The notes under the pieces: generated by a model
The model's input: the letters and a program-made list of their open reading frames with translations, nothing else
Database searches by the model: none
Told to the model about the DNA's origin: nothing
Assembly (NCBI GenBank): GCA_965224215.1
Contig: CBDCYS010000078.1
Span: 1-64,000 of the forward strand
DNA length: 64,000 nt
Direction of reading: 5' to 3'
Source of the DNA: CBDCYS01 sp965224215
Lineage (GTDB): Bacteria; Acidobacteriota; Terriglobia; Bryobacterales; UBA6623
Shown here: positions 9,089 to 17,142 of the stretch, in pieces
Layout of the letters: each line of letters opens with the position of its first letter
How positions within the stretch are numbered: position 1 is the first letter of the stretch
Program-made: the position numbers and the translations under genes

Positions 9089-11152
9089 CTATTGCTTCTT
9101 CTTTTTGCCGTTGCCGTTGGACGACAACTCCATTTGGAGGTCCGAGAGCTTCTTGCGAACTTTCGCGATCTCGCGGGGATCTCGATCCGATTGTGGGCCT
9201 TTTTGCCACTCCTGCAGTGAGCGTTCCCAATGAACCTCGGCCTCGCTAGATTTGCCGAGTTTGAAATAAACGTCCCCGAGATGGGAAAGCACTGTTGGGT
9301 CGTGCTTATACAGCTCCAGCGATCGGCGCAAGTATCGTTCCGCCAGCTCAAGCTTATTTTGGCGATAGTAAACCCAACCCAGACTGTCCAGGTAGGCGCC
9401 GTTATTAGGATCGAGGTCCAGCGCTTTCTGGACGTAATCGTGAGCGTCGTCGAGCCGCTCGTTGCGGTCCGCGAGCATGTACCCAAGGTAGTTCAGCGCT
9501 GAAGCATTGCTTGGGTCCAGAGCGAGCAGCTCATTGAATTTCGCCTCTGATTCCTCGTGCCGCTGTGCGCGCTCGAGCACCGCCGCGTAACTAAACAAGG
9601 CCGTTAGCTTCTGCCGCTCCGACTTGGAGTCCTCAAGCGCTTTGTCGGCAACCTTGACAGCCTCGTCATAGCGCTTTCCTTTCTCATAAATCCGAACCAA
9701 GGAGAGATAAACCTGATGATCTCGCTGGCTACCGTCGAGAAGGAATTTCAGGATTTTGGAAGCCTTGTCTATCTCCCCTGATTCGGCCAAAACCGTCGAG
9801 TGAAGCATGGCCAGCGCGCGATCGTCAGGAAATTCTTTACGAGCCTCTTTCGATAGCTCGCGTGCCTTTTCATGATCTTTAGCGTAACGGTGGCCGTCGA
9901 TCCTGTGGACAAGTGCACGGGGCTTGGCGCGAGAATCGATATCGCCCATTTCCTTGAAAGCATCATCGGCCTTCGCGTAGTCTTCTCCTGCGCGGTAGAG
10001 AATGCCTAACTGCTCGAGAAACATCGCGCGGTTTTGTTTTTCCTGGGGAGAATAGTCTTCTTTCTCGGTGGCATCCAGCAGGACCAGCATGGCCTCGGTG
10101 GCCTCAGCAATATTCCCCTCAGCTTCGAGAAGTTGCACCAGGTTGTACTTGATTTCCAGTGAATCGGGGGCAAGCTCTTGGGCCCGGAGCAGGCTGGCCC
10201 GAGCGTCAGAGTACGACCTCTTCTCGCGGTAGATTTGAGAAATCCGCAAGTGGTTTTCGGGATTCTTCGGCTCGGCGACAACGAGAAGTTTGTACTGCTC
10301 GAGCGCCTTATCGTATTGCCCGGTAAGGACTAAATTATGAGCCAGCCCGCGGCGGGCCGGTAGCGCATTGTCCCCCTCTCCGATCAATTCCTCAAAGATC
10401 TCCGCGGCTTTGCGGAACTCACCCGCTTGCTCATAAGCGGTGGCTAGCGCCGTCAGCTGATTTGGATTGGCGTCGCCGGCGGCTTTCACCTTTTCGAGAG
10501 CCTCAATCGCGCCCTGCGTGTCCCCTGAATCAAGGTAGAGGAAAGCCAAGCTCGCCAGCGCTTCCGCCGAATCCGGTTCGAGCGCCAAAAGATCCTTGAG
10601 CGCCTGTTCGGCTTTCTCCTTCTCTTCCGCTGCCCTGTATAGATTCGAGAGCTGGAGTAGCGATTCCTTATGGCTACTATCGAGCTCGTGAACTTTCTCG
10701 AACTTCTCAATGGCGCTGTTCAGGAGTTCCTTATTGATTTCACCCCGACGCCCGAAGGCATAGCGGCTGTAGATCTGCCCCATCAGACTCAGGACTTCGA
10801 CGTTGGCCGGATCACGCCCGAGCACCTTATCTGCTTCCGCCACGGCATCGTCCAAGCGGTTCGAGCGAGCATAAAGCTGGATAAGCCCTTCATAGAGGAT
10901 ATTAGCGCCGGGGTCAGCCTCAATGGCTTCCTGATACTCGTCAACTGAGCGCTGCAAATACTCGCGATTCATATGTTCGACTGCGAGTTGCTCGTAAAGA
11001 CGAGCCAGCGCGTAGTGGTAGTAAGCGGTGGCCCGATCAGGAGCGACGGACGCATCGTCAGCCTGCTGGGGCGCCGCGCCGAGGCTCATCGCCATGGCAA
11101 AAAGTGTCACCAGAAGCCAGCAACCAAATAGCCGCGGCAATCTACGTTGCAT
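9089..11152 (-). CDS. Exported tetratricopeptide-repeat protein
   Basis: A 687-residue protein with a signal peptide (MQRRLPRLFGCWLLVTLFAMAM then AAP), followed by about a dozen and a half TPR helical pairs covering the rest of the chain, for example YARSNRLDDAVAEADKVL and LGWVYYRQNKLELAERYLRR. It ends in a lysine-rich tail. The ATG at 11152 is chosen because the signal peptide begins there; the frame is open further upstream but lacks protein-like composition. TPR arrays mediate protein-protein contacts. Exported ones are common in Acidobacteriota and are often linked to secretion, polysaccharide or cell-envelope assembly (family knowledge). No specific partner is evident from the neighbours. 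Confidence 0.85.
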   Translation of the reverse strand: MQRRLPRLFGCWLLVTLFAMAMSLGAAPQQADDASVAPDRATAYYHYALARLYEQLAVEHMNREYLQRSVDEYQEAIEADPGANILYEGLIQLYARSNRLDDAVAEADKVLGRDPANVEVLSLMGQIYSRYAFGRRGEINKELLNSAIEKFEKVHELDSSHKESLLQLSNLYRAAEEKEKAEQALKDLLALEPDSAEALASLAFLYLDSGDTQGAIEALEKVKAAGDANPNQLTALATAYEQAGEFRKAAEIFEELIGEGDNALPARRGLAHNLVLTGQYDKALEQYKLLVVAEPKNPENHLRISQIYREKRSYSDARASLLRAQELAPDSLEIKYNLVQLLEAEGNIAEATEAMLVLLDATEKEDYSPQEKQNRAMFLEQLGILYRAGEDYAKADDAFKEMGDIDSRAKPRALVHRIDGHRYAKDHEKARELSKEARKEFPDDRALAMLHSTVLAESGEIDKASKILKFLLDGSQRDHQVYLSLVRIYEKGKRYDEAVKVADKALEDSKSERQKLTALFSYAAVLERAQRHEESEAKFNELLALDPSNASALNYLGYMLADRNERLDDAHDYVQKALDLDPNNGAYLDSLGWVYYRQNKLELAERYLRRSLELYKHDPTVLSHLGDVYFKLGKSSEAEVHWERSLQEWQKGPQSDRDPREIAKVRKKLSDLQMELSSNGNGKKKKQ

Positions 11153-11558
11153 TGCTCTCACACGAACTCCTTGAACCTTCCACCGGAAGGCAAGTTTTGA
11201 CTTTTTCAGTATAACCTGAAACAGATGGACGGCCAAGGAGCCACGCGAGTTGCGGCGGGTTGCCGATACCCGGCCCCGGCAGCCCTGGCATGAGTGACAG
11301 CTAGCTGACAAGCAAGAATCTAGCTGAGTCAAATATTAATCACGGCGGCCGTCTCATGTATTCTTCCCTGCCGCGTGGCTGCGGTTCAGCGAAGAGGCGC
11401 TTCGCTGGGCGACGGAACGGACTCGAACGGCCAGCGCCGAGTGAGCCGACTGACGTGAGCGGACTGAACTGAAGTGAGCGGACTGAACTGCAGTGAACGG
11501 ACTGATATGATGTGACCGTGACGATTCGCCAAGCGTCAGCCCTGGCGGCCTTGTTCTT
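11153..11558. other. Divergent intergenic region with tandem repeat
   Basis: No gene is seen between the divergent TPR and DUF1549/DUF1553 genes. The half next to the latter is filled by a 19-bp tandem repeat (listed separately). Promoters for both genes presumably lie here. Confidence 0.5.
11441..11505. repeat. 19-bp tandem repeat upstream of DUF1549/DUF1553 gene
   Basis: Units GTGAGCGGACTGAACTGAA (11455-11473) and GTGAGCGGACTGAACTGCA (11474-11492) are followed by a diverged unit starting GTGAACGGACTGA. A partial unit GTGAGCCGACTGAC precedes them. The array ends about 50 bp before the coding region. Confidence 0.85.
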
Positions 11559-13697
11559 TTGGGAGTTTCGGCAGCCCCTTCCGGCGAGGTCTCGGCCTGG
11601 GAAAAACGGATCGAATCAGGACGCAACTACTGGGCTTTTCAGCTGCCCGAGAAGGTTTCCCCGCCGGAGACGACCTCGGTCTGGGTCCGCACCGATGTCG
11701 ATGCCTTCATTCTTCGAAGGCTCTCGGCTGCGGGCCTGCAGCCGTCACCGCAACTCGACAAAGAGCGGCTCCTGCGGCGTGTTTATCTGGATCTGATTGG
11801 ATTGCCGCCGACGCCCGATGCGGCCTCGGCGTTTCTCAACGACACAAAGCCAAGAGCGTATGAAGATTTGGTCGAGCGGTTGCTTTCTTCATCGCACTAT
11901 GGAGAGCGCTGGGCACTCAAGTGGCTTGATGTTGTGCGCTACGCCGACACCAATGGATTTGAGAAGGACGGGTATCGCGAGCACGCTTGGCGATACCGGG
12001 ACTACGTCGTTCGGTCGTTCAATACCGACAAGCCTTTTGACCGTTTTGTGCAAGAACAGATCGCCGGCGATGAGCTGTTCCCCGGGAATACCGAGGCGCT
12101 GATCGCAACTGGTTTCCACGGCGCTGGGCCCCGGCACGTGGTGAGCGGGAATCAAGACAAAGAGGAAGCGCGCCAAGAAGTCCTCACGGAGATAACCCTC
12201 GGAGTCGGGCAAGTCTTCCTTGCTTTGACGGTGCAATGCGCACGCTGTCACGACCACAAGTTCGACCCCATTGCTCAGGCGGACTACTATCGCCTACAAG
12301 CATTTTTCGCGGGCGTTGAGCTCAAGGACCTCGACACCGCGCCGCTCGAAGAATGGCTTGCTCAGGAAAAAGCGGCGGATGCGCACAAAGCACGGCTTGA
12401 ACCGATCGAGAACGAACTCGAGAAGATCGAAAAGCCGTTCCGCGAGAAAGCACTCGGGCTGAAGAAGGCGGAACTCGATCCTCATTTTCGCAAGGCTCTT
12501 GAAACGCCCAAGGAGCGTCGAAACGAATCCCAAGAGCGGCTTGCAAATGAAGCTGAGGGTCAAATCAAGCCGATGTGGTACGACGTCGTGGCGTTGATCC
12601 CCGACGACATCAAGGCGCGCAGGCGCGAGCTGCGCCGGCAAATGCACGTCATCAATTTGGAGCAGCCCGACCCAGCGGCGGCGGCCTTCGCGGTGGCGAA
12701 TCAGGATGAAGCTCCGGCGACGCACATTCTGAAGATCGGCGACTATCGCCACAAGCAAGATGCGGTGGAGCCGGGGTTTCCGAGTGTCCTGGAATCATTC
12801 GGCATTGAAGTTCCCAAGAGTTCTTCGGACCGCTGGGCCGCCCTCGCTCGTTGGCTGACTGACAGCGGCAATCCGCTGACGGCACGGGTCATGGTCAACC
12901 GAATCTGGGAGTTTCGCATGGGCAGAGGCTTGGTCGCCGACCCCAACAATTTCGGAATACTGGGCGGTACGCCGAGCCACCCCGAACTGCTCGATTATCT
13001 TGCGCTTCGGTTTGCGGAGTTCGGGTGGAGCGTCAAGGCGATCGACCGCATGATTGTGTTATCGAATGTCTACCGGCAGTCGGCCGAGGCTGATGAGCGG
13101 AACGCGCTCACCGATCCAGACAACAAACTCTACTGGAGGGCCAACCGAAAGCGGCTGGAAGGTGAAACCATTCGCGACAGCATCCTTGCCGCCTCGGGCC
13201 GATTGAACCGCTCGTTGGGCGGGAAACCTGTGAGGATTCCTATCGAGCCAGAGATCTACGATGTGATTTTTACCGAATCCGAACCAGCTAATCTCTGGCC
13301 TGTGACGCCCGATGAATCACAACACCGCCGGCGCAGTCTTTATTTACTCAACATGCGGACCGTGCGGTTGCCTTTCCTGACCAACTTCGACCAGCCCGAC
13401 ACGATGACTTCATGTGCCATCCGATCGAGCTCAACACACGCCTTGCAAGCGCTCACAATGCTCAACAGCGAGTTCATGCAGGTCGAGTCAGAGGCATTGG
13501 CCGATCGGCTACAAAGGGATTGCGCTGCCGGCGAGCGAGATTGCCTCGTCGAGCAAGCCTATGCACGCACGCTGGCTCGACGACCGACTGGCGCTGAGAA
13601 AAGCATGGCGGGGAGTTTTCTAGCTGCCCCCGGAGGGCGGCTTTCCGACTTTGCGTTGGCGCTGCTGAACCGCAATGAATTTGTCTATCGACCCTAG
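11559..13697 (+). CDS. DUF1549/DUF1553 (PSCyt2/PSD1) protein with one haem site
   Basis: The DUF1549 domain starts at WAFQLPEKV and includes VDAFILRRL, DLIGLPPTP and the CxxCH motif CARCHDHKFDPI (about residue 230). A charged helical linker follows, then DUF1553 with TDSGNPLTARVMVNRIW, GTPSHPELLDYL and MLNSEFM. Compared with the two paralogues at 30040 and 33391 it lacks the N-terminal PSCyt1 haem domain and the LamG insert. The start is doubtful. The TTG at 11559 gives only a stub of the signal peptide, while the frame opening at GTG 11512 encodes a good signal sequence but in another phase, so a one-base indel near 11553 may have damaged the export signal. The stop TAG lies inside the CTAG target of the downstream IS1182 copy. 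These proteins are periplasmic and of unknown function. Confidence 0.8.
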   Translation: MGVSAAPSGEVSAWEKRIESGRNYWAFQLPEKVSPPETTSVWVRTDVDAFILRRLSAAGLQPSPQLDKERLLRRVYLDLIGLPPTPDAASAFLNDTKPRAYEDLVERLLSSSHYGERWALKWLDVVRYADTNGFEKDGYREHAWRYRDYVVRSFNTDKPFDRFVQEQIAGDELFPGNTEALIATGFHGAGPRHVVSGNQDKEEARQEVLTEITLGVGQVFLALTVQCARCHDHKFDPIAQADYYRLQAFFAGVELKDLDTAPLEEWLAQEKAADAHKARLEPIENELEKIEKPFREKALGLKKAELDPHFRKALETPKERRNESQERLANEAEGQIKPMWYDVVALIPDDIKARRRELRRQMHVINLEQPDPAAAAFAVANQDEAPATHILKIGDYRHKQDAVEPGFPSVLESFGIEVPKSSSDRWAALARWLTDSGNPLTARVMVNRIWEFRMGRGLVADPNNFGILGGTPSHPELLDYLALRFAEFGWSVKAIDRMIVLSNVYRQSAEADERNALTDPDNKLYWRANRKRLEGETIRDSILAASGRLNRSLGGKPVRIPIEPEIYDVIFTESEPANLWPVTPDESQHRRRSLYLLNMRTVRLPFLTNFDQPDTMTSCAIRSSSTHALQALTMLNSEFMQVESEALADRLQRDCAAGERDCLVEQAYARTLARRPTGAEKSMAGSFLAAPGGRLSDFALALLNRNEFVYRP

Positions 13698-15303
13698 GAG
13701 TCTGTCCCACAGAAATCCGGCACGAAGGTAATACGGGGGCGAGATTGGATTTTTGAGGTCGGCAACGCGAGTGTGCGGCTGCGATCCGGATGCGATCCTT
13801 CGTTGCGGCAACAGCATCGCCTCTGTGACTCGATAGCGGCTTCCGTGGGCGGCTTTTTTCACGCTTCGCTCCGCTTAGGCCGCCGTCGGGAGCGCCTCCA
13901 TCCTCGCCATCCGCCGCAGGTTCAACGCCATCGTTACCAAGCTCCATTCTCCTTGTACTTTCTTGAGACCCCGCAGCGAAAATCGCCGGAATCCTAACAC
14001 CTCTTTCACCCATCCGAACGCTGGCTCCACCATCCCTTTGCGGCGCGCGTATTGTTGCTTGCCGCGCTGCTGCTCGAGGCGCTTCGCCATGCGCTCGCTC
14101 GCCGCTTCGGTGGCCTTGTTGTTTTGCTTCTTTTCTTCCTGGGCCGCCTTGCTTTCCCGCCGCAGCGCCACGATGCCCTCGATCTCGCGTTCCTCCATTG
14201 CCAGAAAGTTCTTCTCGCTCCGATACCCCGCGTCCGCCAGCAAACACTCCGGTTTGCTCCCCGTGTTTTGCTCCACTTGATCCACCATTTCGATGAGCGA
14301 CCCGTTGTCGGCCGCGTTCTGTCCCACCTGCCGCGCCACGATCAACTGACGGCCTTCTTCCACCACCGCCTGCGCGTTGTAGCACTGTTGGAAACTCTGC
14401 TTCGACTTCATGATGCGGCTCTCGGGATCGCTGAAATTGCGTTGCGCTTGCGGCTTTGGCTCACCGAACTCCCGCTTGAATTTCGAACAGCCGCCTTGCG
14501 GTCTCGTCTCCGAAGCCACTTTGCCGTCGCCGGGATGGCGCCCTTGCTGCTTGTCTTTTTCGGCCTGTTCGTCTTCCAGCGCCTGCTTGGCTTCCCTGAT
14601 CTTTTCGAGCCGCTGCTCGCGTTTGTGCAGCTCGGGCGGCAGCTCGTCGCCGCTTTTGCCGGGGCCGTAGAGTTCGTCTTCGGCGGCGTCGGTTTGGTGC
14701 GCTTTCTCGAGCAACTGTTGAATTTCTTTTTCGAGCTGTTGCTCTTCTTCCTTCATGCGCTGGTAGCTCATCGCCTTGTGTTTGGAGGCGTTGGCTTTGA
14801 TTTTCGTGCCGTCCAGCGCCACCGTCCCCAGTTTCACCAAACCCATCTTTTGGGCCAGCTGCACGAGCGCGACGAACAGCTTGCCAAACGTTTCCAAGTG
14901 TTGCTGACGGAAGCGATTGATGGTGCGAAAGTCGGGCTGATTGCCCGCCGCAAGCAGGCGTAGTGCAACGTCGTCGATCAGCTTGCTGGCGATTCTGCGC
15001 GACGAAAACACGCCCGTCGCGTAGGCGTAGACGAGCACCTTGACGAGCATCGTCGGGTGATAGGGCTGATTGCGCCGGCCGTCGCCCTCGTAGGGCTGGT
15101 GCAAGGCGCTCAGATCGAGTTGATCGAGTGTATCGGAGATGAAATAGGCCAGGTGGTCCCGCGGCAGCCAGTCCCGCGGCGACGGCGGAAATAAAAACGG
15201 CTGATCAGGCTCATAAGGCCGGTAGTTGGTCCCCATGCCTCTAGTTTCGCCCTTCCATGCAAAACATTCCACTCCTTGCTGGCTTTTTCTGTGGGACAGA
15301 CTC
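13698..15303 (-). mobile_element. IS1182-family insertion sequence, copy 1 (1606 bp)
   Basis: Inverted repeats GAGTCTGTCCCACAGAAA bound the element, flanked on both sides by CTAG (13694-13697 and 15304-15307). The copy at 52572-54177 has the same length and flanks. The left CTAG contains the stop codon of the preceding DUF1553 gene, so the insertion left that protein intact. The right flank is the edge of a palindromic intergenic repeat. Confidence 0.92.
13875..15236 (-). CDS. IS1182-family transposase
   Basis: A 453-residue DDE transposase with an N-terminal DUF772 helix-turn-helix region (YFISDTLDQLDL, GDGRRNQPYHPTMLVKVLVYAY, QPDFRTINRFR). The catalytic domain holds VALDGTKIKANAS, a long glutamine/glutamate-rich coiled insert, the zinc- or metal-like GGCSKFKREFG region, LLADAGYRSEKNF and the C-terminal VEPAFGWVKEVLGFRRFSLRG. 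The start ATG at 15236 follows a weak AGAGG; the frame stays open 36 bases further upstream. Its protein is identical to that of the copy at 52639, so the two copies diverged very recently. Confidence 0.93.
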   Translation of the reverse strand: MGTNYRPYEPDQPFLFPPSPRDWLPRDHLAYFISDTLDQLDLSALHQPYEGDGRRNQPYHPTMLVKVLVYAYATGVFSSRRIASKLIDDVALRLLAAGNQPDFRTINRFRQQHLETFGKLFVALVQLAQKMGLVKLGTVALDGTKIKANASKHKAMSYQRMKEEEQQLEKEIQQLLEKAHQTDAAEDELYGPGKSGDELPPELHKREQRLEKIREAKQALEDEQAEKDKQQGRHPGDGKVASETRPQGGCSKFKREFGEPKPQAQRNFSDPESRIMKSKQSFQQCYNAQAVVEEGRQLIVARQVGQNAADNGSLIEMVDQVEQNTGSKPECLLADAGYRSEKNFLAMEEREIEGIVALRRESKAAQEEKKQNNKATEAASERMAKRLEQQRGKQQYARRKGMVEPAFGWVKEVLGFRRFSLRGLKKVQGEWSLVTMALNLRRMARMEALPTAA

Positions 15304-15306
15304 CTA

Positions 15307-15461
15307 GCCCGCTTTTCTCACCGCGTGGCGAGACGAAGTGCGTGAGAGGCCCGTCAGTACGAGGCGTACTCGGACAGTACTTTGAGCACGGCGAGCAAGC
15401 GCAACGAAGCAATGGCGGGCCTCTCGCGTGCTTCGACCGTCAGGCGGTGAGAAAGGCGGGC
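15307..15461. repeat. 155-bp palindromic intergenic repeat
   Basis: The outer arms GCCCGCTTTTCTCACCGC (15307-15324) and GCGGTGAGAAAGGCGGGC (15444-15461) pair with one mismatch. Inner arms GAGAGGCCCG (15344-15353) and CGGGCCTCTC (15416-15425) pair perfectly, giving a large cruciform. Its inner part (15384-15420) resembles the intergenic segment at 26312-26350 in the opposite orientation, and its outer edge resembles the sequence right of the second IS1182 copy (54178-54196). It is therefore a dispersed repeat family. Confidence 0.7.
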
Positions 15462-16107
15462 CAGCTATTCGCTTGAGCAACGACGTTCCGAAGACCAGGC
15501 CGCGAAAAGTCTCCTCGCGAATGCTTTCGAGGCGCACCCCAGCGACCCGTCGACATATGGTCCGGCGAATCCTCATTGCGCTTGTATGCTGCGGTCTTCT
15601 GTTCTGTAGCGGTGGGGAAACGAACCTAGCGGACAGGACGCAATCCGGCGGTGCCGTGCCGGTATGGACGGCGGACCCGGGCGTTCCCGGCCCTGACCCG
15701 CCGCCGACGGGCCGCTCGCTATTCGATTCGCTCCTTGGCAAGACTATCGACGGGGAGGTAGTCTATGACCTGAATTATGCACTGCGGCGTGGACCTGAGG
15801 AGGGCTGAGCCGCAAGAGACCATTTGGGACCCCCGAAAACATGGGGTAAAAAGGTAGGCTGGCAAAGATCCCAGCTTCGCCAGCCAACCCCAAGGAGGTC
15901 ACCCACATGGTTACCAGACGAAAACAGCATAGCTCCCAAAGGCCCGTCCAACAAGACCCAGCCGTGACGGCCTCGCGGCCCAATAAAATCGGGGCTTCGA
16001 CGCCTTACCACTTCCGCGGCAGGAAGCCGACTCCCTACGGCGGCTTGCTGCCGGTGGTCGGGAGGGCGCTGATCTGAGAGCCTGGCTATGCGCTATGCAT
16101 AAAATTT

Positions 16108-17142
16108 GGTGGGTATCCGGTTGACTCAGGTAGCCCCAAGATGTAGTATGCCGGCAGATGGAAGATTACCCTCAGAACCTGACAGAATTCGAGTCCCGTT
16201 TTAGCAAGTGAGGAGGCCTGCCGGGAGTATCTGTTCCGGCTGCGCGGGCCGGACGGTTTCCGCTGTCCGGGTTGCGGTTGTGGAAAGTCGTGGCCTTTGC
16301 GAAAAGTGCTGCTGCAGTGCGCTGCGTGTGGGCGCCAAACCTCGGTGACCGCCGGGACCATCTTTCAGGACACGCGCAGCCCTTTGCCGTTGTGGTTTCG
16401 TGCGATGTGGTGGGTCACCACCCAAAAAACCGGAGCCAGCGCTTTGGGACTTCAAAGAGTGTTGGGGCTTCAACAGGTACGAAACGGCTTGGACCTGGCT
16501 GCACAAAATGCGGCGCGCGATGGTGCGGCCGGGACGGGATTTGCTCGCCGGGACGGTGGAAGTCGATGAAAGCTACTGGGGCGGGCTCGAAGAGGGCCTG
16601 CGGGGCCGAAACCTGAAAAACAAAGCATTGATCGCAGTAGCCGCTCAAGAGGATGGGCGGGGTATCGGCCGGATTCGCATGAAGAGAATCGAGGATGCCT
16701 CGGGCGAGAGCCTGTTGCCTTTCGTGGAGGAGTGCATCGAGCCGGGCAGCGTGGTGCATACCGACGGCTGGCCCGGTTACTCCGGGTTGAAAAAGGAAGG
16801 CTACGTCCATCAGGTCACAGTTGTCAGCAGGCAGGAGCAGTCCGCGTCGGAATTGATGCCCCGCGTCCACCGCGTGATGTCACTGCTCAAGCGCTGGCTG
16901 CTGGGCACCCATCAGGGCGCCGTGAGCCACAAACATCTGGACTACTACCTGGACGGAGTTCACCTTCCGTTTCAACCGCCGCAAATCCAGAAGCCGAGGC
17001 AAACTCTTCTATCGGCTCGTCCAAGCAGGCGGTAGCGGTGGATCCGACGACTTACAAGATGATTGTTCACCCGGTTACAGAACCCAAGAAAATCCCCAAA
17101 CCACAAGATATTGGGGCTACCTGAGTCAACCGGATACCCATC
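16108..17142 (+). mobile_element. IS1595-family insertion sequence nested in the MITE (1035 bp)
   Basis: Terminal inverted repeats start GGTGGGTATCCGGTTGACTC on the left and GATGGGTATCCGGTTGACTC on the right (reverse strand), with one mismatch. An 8-bp duplication TAAAATTT lies at 16100-16107 and 17143-17150. Eight-base duplications and an ISXO2-like transposase are the marks of the IS1595 family. The order of insertion is clear: the IS1380 derivative entered the lipoprotein gene first and this element entered it later. Confidence 0.9.
16158..17124 (+). pseudogene. IS1595-family (ISXO2-like) transposase, multiply frameshifted
   Basis: The ATG at 16158 opens MEDYPQNLTEFESRFS, and the frame is lost near 16205 by one extra A. 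It resumes with the zinc-ribbon CPGCGCGKSWPLRKVLLQCAAC. It shifts again near 16476, before YETAWTWLHKMRRAM, and continues through the catalytic region (GTVEVDESYWGG, VVHTDGWPGYSGL, HLDYYLD). Further shifts near 16962 and 17020 are needed to recover TFRFNRRKSRSRGKLFYRL and the end at 17124. Three to four indels make this copy inactive, and it is much older in sequence terms than the IS1380 and IS1182 copies. Confidence 0.85.

Noticed and set aside
9230..9502. Plus-strand frames opposite the TPR gene
   Set aside because: No start signal or family resemblance; the TPR periodicity on the minus strand explains the region.
14052..14963. Open frame of about 300 codons antisense to the IS1182 transposase, and a similar one in another frame
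   Set aside because: Shadow frames of the transposase; the sequences are leucine/arginine-rich with no domain.
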